Positions 1-5,981 of a stretch of 5,981 nucleotides of DNA are shown here, piece after piece. How positions within the stretch are numbered: position 1 is the first letter of the stretch; every line of letters begins with the position of its first letter. This stretch comes from Bacteroidota bacterium (GTDB lineage: Bacteria; Bacteroidota; Bacteroidia; UBA7662). The stretch is taken from the NCBI GenBank assembly GCA_016868875.1, contig VGFN01000069.1, positions 1 to 5,981 on the forward strand, given 5' to 3'. Below the pieces are notes generated by a model. That model was not told where the DNA came from, did not search any database, and saw only the letters and a list, made by a program, of their open reading frames with translations. Made by a program: the position numbers and the translations under genes.

Positions 1-1053
1 TCGCGCTTGGATTCCTTGGAAATCGCCCAAGCCCTATTGTTGTTGTACAGCCTTCCGGGAATTCCAGTACTCTATTACGGCACCGAATCGGCCTTGAAAG
101 GAAGTCGTGATGATTACTTCGATGCATTGAGGGGAGACGCCCCCTTCAAGGAGTGGATTCAAGCGCTTTCCGAACTTCGACACCGAGAGTCGGGGCTCAA
201 AGCAGGGAAGGTCGAAGTGGTCATGGATTCCCGAGTGGGCACTCCTACATGGCTTGCTTGGGTGGATCGTCGATGGCTCATTGCCTTGAACCCTTCCCAA
301 CAGGAAATTTATATACCTGATTCTTTGCTTCAGGCTGCCTTTTCCTTGCCCACTCGTCGGGCCAGTCAAGCATTTTTGCGATGCGGTGAACCCGGTTATT
401 GGAACAGCGACACCCTGCTCATGAAGCCTGGCGAAGGCTGGATTTGGGCCGTCCACGAGAAGCCTGGTGGAGATCGTGTTGAAAAAACTCCTTTGCCCGC
501 CCAAGGCCTGGGTTTTTCGGCATGGTCATCTTTGGATCAAGTCCTTCGGAACGCGACCATCCTGAATGAAATCCCGGATTCTGTGGGCGACGACCTCGGA
601 AGCGATGGCCATATGCGATACCCCAAGGCTTTTGAAGGGCGACCAGGTGACTTGGCGGCTTTGCGCTGGATGAAATCCGATGCCGGCTATATCCTCGAGG
701 TTCAAATGCAAGGCCCTTTGTCCACCATTTGGAATCCCCCCCATGGTTTGGACCATCTGAATCTGCACATCCAGATGGATGGAGTTGCACGCCTGGAATA
801 CCGCTTGGATGGCTGGAATGCCTCCGGATCGACGGCTTGGGAATGGTTCACGGATGCCTCAGGCGGCAAAGTTTACGCCCTCTTTCCTCAACCGGGTTTC
901 GTTCCGCCTCACCGCATTCGGGTAAGGACCTGGGACAGCGATGGTAGCGGTGAACCCCGACCACTATCCAATCAACCGGGCGCTTATGAATTCCAAGGGA
1001 ATCCCTTGGCCGAAAAATGGATGGACGAGGCCGTGTTAATGACCATTCCATAG
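1..1053 (+). CDS. GH13 alpha-amylase-family glycosidase, C-terminal part, with glucodextranase-like C-terminal module (5' partial)
   Basis: The reading frame is open from base 1, so the true start lies upstream; the TTG at 7 is an internal Leu codon. About 350 residues are visible. Visible residues 18-28 read LPGIPVLYYGTE-like, the hallmark of strand beta-8 of the GH13 (beta/alpha)8 barrel. The catalytic Asp/Glu and the conserved NHD motif would lie just before the window. Residues ~47-155 fit the all-beta C domain of amylases. From ~193 (SVGDDLGSDGHMRYP) to ~332 (PLSNQPGAYEFQG) the protein resembles the glucodextranase C-terminal domain: the D-x-x-GDD-G-x-G-x-YP opening, a PGDL step, then a WNPPHGLDHL stretch. 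In known enzymes that module follows amylopullulanase or glucodextranase catalytic domains and is thought to aid carbohydrate or surface binding. The likely role is extracytoplasmic hydrolysis of alpha-glucans. No T9SS sorting domain is present at the C-terminus (ends VLMTIP). The GH13 assignment is secure; substrate and subfamily are unknown. Confidence 0.88.
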   Translation, partial: SRLDSLEIAQALLLLYSLPGIPVLYYGTESALKGSRDDYFDALRGDAPFKEWIQALSELRHRESGLKAGKVEVVMDSRVGTPTWLAWVDRRWLIALNPSQQEIYIPDSLLQAAFSLPTRRASQAFLRCGEPGYWNSDTLLMKPGEGWIWAVHEKPGGDRVEKTPLPAQGLGFSAWSSLDQVLRNATILNEIPDSVGDDLGSDGHMRYPKAFEGRPGDLAALRWMKSDAGYILEVQMQGPLSTIWNPPHGLDHLNLHIQMDGVARLEYRLDGWNASGSTAWEWFTDASGGKVYALFPQPGFVPPHRIRVRTWDSDGSGEPRPLSNQPGAYEFQGNPLAEKWMDEAVLMTIP

Positions 1054-1082
1054 AAAACCCGTGTTCATTCATTAACTTTAGG

Positions 1083-1112
1083 TTGGAATAATCCTTGCTA
1101 TTAATAAGTTTA
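1083..1112 (+). promoter_or_regulatory. Candidate Bacteroidota-type promoter for the T9SS protein gene
   Basis: TTGG at 1083-1086 and TAAGTTTA at 1105-1112 resemble the Bacteroidota -33 (TTTG/TTG) and -7 (TAnnTTTG) elements. The spacing is 18 nt, slightly short of the usual 19-21. The last base of the -7 element is A rather than G, as in the better-spaced tRNA promoter at 3427-3458. Transcription would start only about 4-8 nt before the ATG at 1124, giving an almost leaderless mRNA. The leader is A/T-rich (TTTAAAAATAACCCT) and has no Shine-Dalgarno sequence, as is common in this phylum. The call rests on motif similarity only. Confidence 0.35.
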
Positions 1113-1123
1113 AAAATAACCCT

Positions 1124-3280
1124 ATGAAAAATCTCCTACGTGGCATGATATGCGCTGTATCGTTGATGATGGCACCCATGGCCTATGCGGGGCAAGGTGG
1201 ACCGGATGCCTACGGGTATACATGGAAAGACTCCAACGAACCCGGAGGTCCTACCTTCAATTGGATTAATATCACTACCACCGGAACCCAGGTGACCGGT
1301 TTGGGGGATGATAATTTTGTTGGCCCCTTCGGATTTATTGATGGATTCCAATACTATTGGTATTACCCCACCCAGGTTTGGATTGGCTCAAACGGGTATT
1401 TGAGTTTCAGCGGTAACAATTTTGCTTCACCCTTTCCCATAATCCCGAATACAGCCAGTCCACACAACTTCATCGCCGCCATGATGTCGGATCTTAATTT
1501 TGATGGAACCGGCAACCCCGGGACATGCTATTACCGGAACAGTGCCGACACCATCGTGGTAAGTTGGATCAATGTACCCTTCTGGACCGTCGGGACCCCG
1601 TCTTTCATCGGTTCCAATTCTTTTCAGATCGTTTTAGTCCGTTCAGACCGAAGCATCACCTTCAATTACCAAACCCAATTGGGTAGCACCCAAGGAGATG
1701 ATATTACCATTGGCATAGAGAACATTACCGGGCAATTGGGCTTGCAGCATTCCAAAAACGTCTATCCCCCAACCGGTTATTCGATTAAATTTTATTACCC
1801 TACCACCACAACTTACCAAGCCGTGGATGGCGGTATCGATTGGAACATGGACGAAGGTAATGGAGGGGTTTTTGTGAAAAGATACAGTTCGGTTCCCGTA
1901 GTAACCAATGTTAAGAATTTCGGAAACCAGCCCTTAACCAACATCAACGTTAGTGCCACGATTAGCCACCCTACGGCCATGGGTATGTCTGGAACCGGCC
2001 AAATCGCAGGTCTGGTTGCCGGGACCGATACTTCGTTCACCTTCAATACCCCTTTGATTCCTACAGACCCTGGCATATACAACATGATATCCCAAGTGGG
2101 TGGCATTGTAGGCGACTTGGTTGCCTCCAACAATTTATTGAGAACCAAAATCATTGCCATCGACACCGCAGGGACTCAGATTCCCATGGAGTACCATGAC
2201 GGGACCCCTGATCTGGGGGGAATATCGTGGAATGGCGGTAATGGAGGCATCGGCTATTACATGAGGCCGGCCTTCTACCCATGTCGGATCAACGGGTACC
2301 GCTTGATGATTGCTTCCGATCCAATGGCCAACGGTTGTTATCTGAAAATTTTTGATGATGATGGCCCGAACGGGAGTCCAGGGACCATGCTGGACTCAGT
2401 ATATGCCTCTCCTTCGTCCTATGTGGTCGGTGCCAACAGCCTGATTCCAACAGCAGGCTCAGCCATCAACATACCCAGCGGTGGATTTTATGTGTTATGG
2501 GTAATGCCTCCGGGTGGTTCCGTAGCCTTAGCCCGTGATGCAACCCCACCCATTTCCAACCGATCGTACGAATACTTGAGCGGAACCTGGGCCCCCTGCC
2601 GATTCCGATTTACGGAGGATTATTTCCTGGGGGTGTCGGTGAGCTGGGCCAATTTCGAAGATGTCTCTGCTCAGCGAATTCTTTCTCCTACCGCAAACAG
2701 TCTGCTGCGTACACCAACACCTGTGCAGGTGAGGGTGCAGAACATGGGGAGCAACGTCAACAGCCAACCCATCCAGCTCGGATACAAATTTTCGGTTGAA
2801 CCTGCGGTCCTTCATCAAGTCCCTGCCTCTTCCATCTTCTCCGGAGATTCGTTAACCCACCAGTTTAGTACACCCATGGCATCAGGCACCCTGCGATCAG
2901 GCACCTTGAGTTATTGGGTCAACATGAGCGGCGATATGTTTGCAGGGAACGACACCTTGCGAATCAATGTAACCTATCAACCCAGTGTCGGGTTTTACGA
3001 AATCGACAATCGCGCTACTTCGTGGAATATTTTTCCCAACCCAGCCCAGGACCATGCCTTTATCCTAGGGTTGAACGAACAAGCCTTGCCTAAGGAATGG
3101 GAAATTCGTGATGCGACGGGAAGAAAGTTCGGTGCCGATCTAATCCTTGAAAGCGAAAATCGAGCGCGCATTAACCTCAGCAGTATGCCGTCCGGCTTTT
3201 ATCACCTCATGCCCGCTCATCACAACCTGGGTTACGAATCAGGGCCCTTTAGGCCTCTTCCTTTGCTCATTCGTCGATAA
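1124..3280 (+). CDS. Exported multidomain protein with nidogen-like and CARDB-like domains and a T9SS type A sorting domain
   Basis: Complete, 718 residues. A signal peptide spans residues 1-22 (MKNLLRG..., hydrophobic core, AYA|G cleavage site), so it enters the periplasm by Sec. Residues ~45-226 form a beta-rich domain resembling NIDO-type domains of secreted bacterial proteins: VWIGSNGYLSF at 85-95, then an NFIAAMMSDLNFDG stretch and a DTIVVSW strand. Residues ~258-347 look like a CARDB domain (NVKNFGNQPLTNINV... ending LVASNNLL). Residues ~355-515 are a Gly/Pro/Asp-rich region I cannot assign. Residues ~516-622 form a second CARDB-like domain (VQVRVQNMGSN... FAGNDTLRINV). Residues ~633-718 are a T9SS type A sorting domain: WNIFPNPAQD at 634-643, WEIRDATGRKF, LSSMPSGFYHL, and a basic end LLIRR. 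The protein is therefore probably moved across the outer membrane by T9SS and released or anchored at the surface. No catalytic motif was recognised; adhesion or matrix function is inference. It lies 70 bp after the GH13 gene and may have its own promoter. Confidence 0.9.
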   Translation: MKNLLRGMICAVSLMMAPMAYAGQGGPDAYGYTWKDSNEPGGPTFNWINITTTGTQVTGLGDDNFVGPFGFIDGFQYYWYYPTQVWIGSNGYLSFSGNNFASPFPIIPNTASPHNFIAAMMSDLNFDGTGNPGTCYYRNSADTIVVSWINVPFWTVGTPSFIGSNSFQIVLVRSDRSITFNYQTQLGSTQGDDITIGIENITGQLGLQHSKNVYPPTGYSIKFYYPTTTTYQAVDGGIDWNMDEGNGGVFVKRYSSVPVVTNVKNFGNQPLTNINVSATISHPTAMGMSGTGQIAGLVAGTDTSFTFNTPLIPTDPGIYNMISQVGGIVGDLVASNNLLRTKIIAIDTAGTQIPMEYHDGTPDLGGISWNGGNGGIGYYMRPAFYPCRINGYRLMIASDPMANGCYLKIFDDDGPNGSPGTMLDSVYASPSSYVVGANSLIPTAGSAINIPSGGFYVLWVMPPGGSVALARDATPPISNRSYEYLSGTWAPCRFRFTEDYFLGVSVSWANFEDVSAQRILSPTANSLLRTPTPVQVRVQNMGSNVNSQPIQLGYKFSVEPAVLHQVPASSIFSGDSLTHQFSTPMASGTLRSGTLSYWVNMSGDMFAGNDTLRINVTYQPSVGFYEIDNRATSWNIFPNPAQDHAFILGLNEQALPKEWEIRDATGRKFGADLILESENRARINLSSMPSGFYHLMPAHHNLGYESGPFRPLPLLIRR
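2881..2910 (+). repeat. 15-bp tandem duplication inside the T9SS protein gene
   Basis: Two adjacent 15-bp units, ATCAGGCACCCTGCG and ATCAGGCACCTTGAG, match at 13 of 15 bases. They keep the frame and encode SGTLR-SGTLS in the second CARDB-like domain. It looks like a small in-frame slippage duplication. Confidence 0.6.
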
Positions 3281-3296
3281 AGTCCATGGGATCTCC

Positions 3297-3330
3297 AAAA
3301 CAAAAGCCTGACCGAAGGGTCAGGCTTGCT
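3297..3330. terminator. Intrinsic terminator between convergent units (tRNA-Leu on -, T9SS protein gene on +)
   Basis: A perfect 10-bp stem, AAGCCTGACC (3304-3313) with GGTCAGGCTT (3318-3327), closes a 4-nt loop. Read on the - strand the stem runs into TTTTGTTTT, a good U-tract, placing the terminator directly after the tRNA-Leu CCA end. Read on the + strand the stem runs into TTGCTTT, a weaker tract, 24-47 nt after the stop codon of the T9SS protein gene. It probably ends transcription from both sides, more efficiently on the - strand. Confidence 0.85.
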
Positions 3331-3331
3331 T

Positions 3332-3418
3332 TGGTGCCCAGGACTGGACTCGAACCAGCACAGGATTACTCCCACTACCCCCTCAAAGTAGCGTGTCTAC
3401 CAATTTCACCACCTGGGC
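3332..3418 (-). tRNA. tRNA-Leu (anticodon GAG)
   Basis: The 87-nt gene on the - strand folds as a class II tRNA. The acceptor stem is GCCCAGG/CCTGGGC, followed by discriminator A and an encoded CCA (3332-3334). The D arm is GTG...CAC with a GGTAGA loop. The anticodon stem is CTACT/GGTAG with the 7-base loop TTGAGGG, giving anticodon GAG, which reads CUC and CUU leucine codons. A long variable arm (GGGA-gtaa-TCCT) and a T arm GCTGG-TTCGAGT-CCAGT complete the fold. The A discriminator and long variable arm are leucine identity features. It has its own upstream promoter-like sequence and an immediate downstream terminator, so it is probably a monocistronic unit. Confidence 0.96.
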
Positions 3419-3426
3419 AGGGGCAA

Positions 3427-3458
3427 TAAAGGTACAGCATAAACGTCCTTTTGAGCAA
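3427..3458 (-). promoter_or_regulatory. Candidate Bacteroidota-type promoter for tRNA-Leu
   Basis: On the - strand, TTGC (3455-3458) and TACCTTTA (3427-3434) are separated by exactly 20 nt, matching the Bacteroidota TTTG-N19-21-TAnnTTTG layout except for a final A. Transcription would start near 3420-3422, a few bases before the tRNA 5' end at 3418. This spans most of the 94-nt gap between mltG and the tRNA. The rest of that gap holds only a short GAGGC/GCCTC inverted repeat at 3459-3470 and no convincing mltG terminator. Confidence 0.6.
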
Positions 3459-3512
3459 GAGGCTCGCCTCCACGCTATGCCCAATGTCCTGGGGTTTAGA
3501 CCTACCACAACC

Positions 3513-4517
3513 TTAGCGGATTCCGCGTCGGTTCAGCCATCGATGGTAGGCCCCAGCGTTTTGTTGATGCTGCGACCAAGTGGCTGCAAATCGATGCGTG
3601 CCGGGTCGGGTTGGATCTGCGCAGAAATACAGGAAAGAATGCATTTGGCCTTGCAAAACCGCGTCAATAGCATCTGCCGAAGGAGTGCAAATCGGTCCTG
3701 GTGGAAGGCCTTTGACCTTGTAGGTATTGTACGGAGAGGAAATCGCGATTTGATTCTTCCCTATTCTTCGCAAGGCGAAATCTTGTGCGGCAAACTTGAG
3801 CGTAGGATCGGCCTGCAAGGGCATGCCTATTCGAAGACGATTGAGATAGACCCCTGCAACGACCGGACGTTCCGGCTTGTATTGAGTCTCCTCTTCGACA
3901 ATGGAAGCGAGAGTAATCACTTCAAAGGGATGAAGTCCAACACGTTCAGCCTGGGCCATGCGTCTTGAGGTCCAGAACACCTTGAACTCCTTGAGGATTC
4001 TGCTCTGAAAGGCCTTAGGTTCCACGGTCCAATACATCTCGTAGGTATTGGGTAGGTACAAAGCCATTTGCAATTCAGGCCCCAAGGATACGGAATCGTA
4101 TCGAAACGGATCTTGAAGCATTTGAATCCACTGTGTTGAATCTGAACAAAGTTTACTCGACAAAAAAGAAGCAAGCTGTGCCTTGGTCCTGAACTTTCCC
4201 AAAATCAAACGAACAGGGGTCTGCCTACCCGCTTGCATTGTTCTAAGCCATGTCCAGGTGGAGACAGGCCTTGGGAAAGGATAATGCCCTGGCTTCAAGG
4301 ACCTCATTCCCAAAAGCTTGCGGTACAGATCTGCCCTGGAGGACCACAGGGTCCGGGAAGGTTCCCTTTGTTGCAATTCCGACCAAAGGTCCGACCAATT
4401 TGAGTAGCGTTGTTCTCGCATGGAAGGTAAAGTCCGTGGCCATAACAAATCGGCTGTTATTGATAAGATCGCAAGCCCGAGGCCCGCAACCGCAAGGAAT
4501 CGATTGCTTGACTTCAT
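3513..4517 (-). CDS. mltG: Endolytic murein transglycosylase MltG (YceG family)
   Basis: The product is 334 residues, close to the ~340 of E. coli MltG. MltG is an inner-membrane lytic transglycosylase that cuts nascent peptidoglycan strands within the glycan chain and is thought to limit strand length. Residues 7-26 form one N-terminal transmembrane segment, leaving the enzyme in the periplasm. Residues ~70-125 fit the LysM-like subdomain, and YLPNTYEMYW at 154-163 matches the family's conserved step. The catalytic motif ASIVEEET is at 204-211; E208 aligns with the catalytic Glu218 of E. coli. NRLRIGMPLQADPT (226-239), YNTYKVKGLPPGPI (263-276), YFCADPTRPGTHRF and a late Gln-His step complete the family signature. 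The usual Asn-Pro-Gly after GPI(C) reads Thr-Pro-Ser (278-280), a mild deviation. The ATG start overlaps the stop of the upstream multihaem cytochrome gene as ATGA, which supports this start and implies translational coupling. Confidence 0.95.
   Translation of the reverse strand: MKSSNRFLAVAGLGLAILSITADLLWPRTLPSMREQRYSNWSDLWSELQQREPSRTLWSSRADLYRKLLGMRSLKPGHYPFPRPVSTWTWLRTMQAGRQTPVRLILGKFRTKAQLASFLSSKLCSDSTQWIQMLQDPFRYDSVSLGPELQMALYLPNTYEMYWTVEPKAFQSRILKEFKVFWTSRRMAQAERVGLHPFEVITLASIVEEETQYKPERPVVAGVYLNRLRIGMPLQADPTLKFAAQDFALRRIGKNQIAISSPYNTYKVKGLPPGPICTPSADAIDAVLQGQMHSFLYFCADPTRPGTHRFAATWSQHQQNAGAYHRWLNRRGIR
4514..4517 (-). other. ATGA stop/start overlap coupling the cytochrome gene to mltG
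   Basis: On the - strand the mltG ATG (4517-4515) shares two bases with the TGA (4516-4514) of the preceding cytochrome gene. Such four-base overlaps usually mean that ribosomes ending the first gene restart at the second, so both proteins come from one mRNA. There is no room for a separate intergenic promoter and no Shine-Dalgarno sequence is evident before the ATG. Confidence 0.9.
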
Positions 4518-5981
4518 CGACTCTGACGAATTTGATTGCGCAACGCCAAAGCCCGGGCATCCCCGGGATAGCGCTTCAAAAAGCGGGCCAGAATGCGATC
4601 GGCTTCCAAGCTGTTCTTCAAATGAAGCTGAAGCCCCGCAGCATTAAGCAAGGTCTGCGGATGATCAGGATCAAGACGAAGGGCCTTTTCGTAACACAGA
4701 GCAGCTTTTGCGGCTTGATTCTGCATCAAATACAGGTAGCCTAAATTGGCATAAGCCGGAACATAAGTGGGGTCTTGGTGAATCAACACCTCAAGCCGCT
4801 GAATCGCGGATTGCCTACGAGCCAAGCGGTAATCGTTGAGCGCCATTTTAAGTTGGAAATCCGAGGATAGTGGTAGCAAACGAACCGCTTGCGCCAAGTA
4901 AGCTGCAGCGACGGCGTGATCATTCCGCATGGATAATAGCTCTGCAATTCGATAAGCCGTCCATGCCGAACAACTGGCCGGTGCCAGGTGCTTCGCATGA
5001 TCCCTCATCAAAGGCTCCAAATCGTTGGGGCTCTGTTTCAAATAAAACAAATGAACCATGGCATCCATCCATGCGGCATTCCGACCGCCACGAGGAACCT
5101 TGTTCAACCATGCCGAAGCAGAGTCCAGGCCCTCTCGCTCCCCTTCAAAACGCTCCAAGTACTGAAGCCAGGCCTGGGCCATGGTCAAGGCGCTCGGTTT
5201 CTCTTCGTTCAAAGAAGCCAGCCCTAACAAAGCCCCTTTAGGAGGAAGGGATTGAAAATTACCTTTGGCACTCGGGATTTGAATTTTGTGATCCGTAATG
5301 CGCACATGAGGGATGTCCGAGGACCCCGATTTGGGCATATGGCAGGCCACACAATTGTTCTGTTTGGCGGCTCGCTGACTGGATGGAGCGGTACATGCAG
5401 TCTTCTCGCTTGTGGATCCGCCATGGCAATTGTAACATTCCTTGTTGTACTGTAGCGCTGCTGTTTTGAGGACCGATCTATGGGGGTTGTGGCACGAAAT
5501 GCAACGCATAGCCAAGGGTTGCTGCTTCAGGCAAGGAGACTGGGCAAGGCGGTCCGGATGCGATGCCATGATGAAATAATCTTCATGGTTTTGATGCCTC
5601 GGCAAGAACACCGAAAACACATCGCTAAGGATCATGCCCGGCTTAAAGTCCGTGAAAGAACGCCCTTCCTTGAGCACCGCATTGCCTTGCAAATGACAGC
5701 GCTTGCACAAATCATTCTGAAGCGAATGGCTTAATCGCCGGGGATTAACGATGGAATAATCAGGACCTTTGGAGGTATCGATGATCTTACCGGCTTGCTT
5801 CTCGCGGACATGCAATGCCCCGGGTCCATGGCATCTTTCGCAATCAATTCCCTGAGGGACCGTATAATAATGATTTGCCCCTCCTGGGTTTTGTGCAGGA
5901 TGCGCATTATGGCAATTGATGCATTCCGCTTCTATAGGGCGAGCAAAACGGGAATTGTTACCGTTTTCGAAACCCGGGGGG
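4514..5981 (-). CDS. Multihaem c-type cytochrome with C-terminal TPR repeats (N-terminus outside window)
   Basis: The frame stays open to the window edge, so the start lies beyond 5981; 488 residues are visible. The TTG at 5815 is an internal Leu, because two haem motifs lie upstream of it. Six CxxCH covalent haem sites are seen: CINCH (5909-5923), CERCH in GIDCERCHGPG (5828-5842), CKRCH (5693-5707), CISCHNPH (5489-5503), CYNCH (5423-5437) and CVACHMPKSG...DIPHVRITDH (5339-5353). The order and spacing resemble the cytochrome c554-like multihaem family, which often carries C-terminal TPRs. Four consecutive 34-residue TPR units occupy visible residues ~339-474 (for example YANLGYLYLMQNQAAKAALCYEKALRLDP-type), a likely protein-docking surface. 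Haem attachment requires the periplasm, so an unseen signal peptide is expected. The role is electron transfer or redox chemistry on an unknown substrate. It is followed by mltG with an ATGA overlap. One or two more haem sites may lie upstream. Confidence 0.92.
   Translation of the reverse strand, partial: PPGFENGNNSRFARPIEAECINCHNAHPAQNPGGANHYYTVPQGIDCERCHGPGALHVREKQAGKIIDTSKGPDYSIVNPRRLSHSLQNDLCKRCHLQGNAVLKEGRSFTDFKPGMILSDVFSVFLPRHQNHEDYFIMASHPDRLAQSPCLKQQPLAMRCISCHNPHRSVLKTAALQYNKECYNCHGGSTSEKTACTAPSSQRAAKQNNCVACHMPKSGSSDIPHVRITDHKIQIPSAKGNFQSLPPKGALLGLASLNEEKPSALTMAQAWLQYLERFEGEREGLDSASAWLNKVPRGGRNAAWMDAMVHLFYLKQSPNDLEPLMRDHAKHLAPASCSAWTAYRIAELLSMRNDHAVAAAYLAQAVRLLPLSSDFQLKMALNDYRLARRQSAIQRLEVLIHQDPTYVPAYANLGYLYLMQNQAAKAALCYEKALRLDPDHPQTLLNAAGLQLHLKNSLEADRILARFLKRYPGDARALALRNQIRQSR

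Noticed and set aside
34..790. Minus-strand open frames of 80-156 codons across the GH13 gene
   Set aside because: They are shadows of the GH13 coding sequence with no protein features of their own.
3459..3470. GAGGC/GCCTC inverted repeat as an mltG terminator
   Set aside because: The stem is only 4-5 bp, the loop is very small and no U-tract follows; it lies next to the tRNA promoter.
3393..3968. Open frame of 191 codons on the + strand
   Set aside because: It lies antisense to mltG and begins inside the tRNA gene. The translation shows no domain, signal or recognisable motif, while the opposite strand encodes a clear MltG.
4250..4744. Open frame of 164 codons on the + strand
   Set aside because: It is antisense across the mltG/cytochrome junction and shows no domain or plausible start; both genes on the other strand are well supported.
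5813..5815. TTG as the start of the multihaem cytochrome
   Set aside because: The frame continues upstream to the window edge and encodes two more CxxCH haem motifs, so this is an internal Leu codon.
1..5981. CRISPR array, insertion sequence, phage or defence system
   Set aside because: No spaced direct repeats, terminal inverted repeats, transposase, integrase or defence-type protein is seen; all long coding stretches are explained by the listed genes.

Overview
The window looks like chromosomal DNA from a member of the Bacteroidota (phylum-level inference only). Three things point there. A secreted protein carries a C-terminal type IX secretion (T9SS) type A sorting domain. Candidate promoters resemble the Bacteroidota TTTG / TAnnTTTG pattern. 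Start codons lack clear Shine-Dalgarno sequences. Base composition is moderate and free-living or environmental lineages fit best, but genus cannot be read from the sequence.

Layout. (1) 1-1053, + strand: the 3' part of a GH13 alpha-amylase-family enzyme. It shows the end of the catalytic barrel, the all-beta C domain and a further module resembling the glucodextranase C-terminal domain. (2) 1124-3280, + strand: a complete 718-residue exported, multidomain beta-rich protein with a nidogen-like N-terminal region, two CARDB-like domains flanking an unassigned module, and a T9SS sorting domain. (3) 3297-3330: a strong hairpin between convergent units, acting as terminator for the tRNA and probably also for the T9SS gene. 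(4) 3332-3418, - strand: tRNA-Leu with anticodon GAG and encoded CCA, with a good candidate promoter directly upstream at 3427-3458. (5) 3513-4517, - strand: mltG, an endolytic murein transglycosylase. (6) 4514-5981, - strand: a multihaem cytochrome c with a TPR tail, cut by the window edge, whose stop codon overlaps the mltG start in an ATGA.

How the genes relate. The + strand genes are a secreted glycan-active enzyme and a surface or secreted protein, probably transcribed separately. The - strand pair is translationally coupled, so the multihaem cytochrome and MltG probably share an mRNA, although no known pathway links them. I found no CRISPR array, transposon, phage gene, toxin-antitoxin pair or obvious defence system. 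The most unusual points are the cytochrome-TPR/mltG coupling, the glucodextranase-like module on a GH13 enzyme, and the unassigned central module of the T9SS protein.
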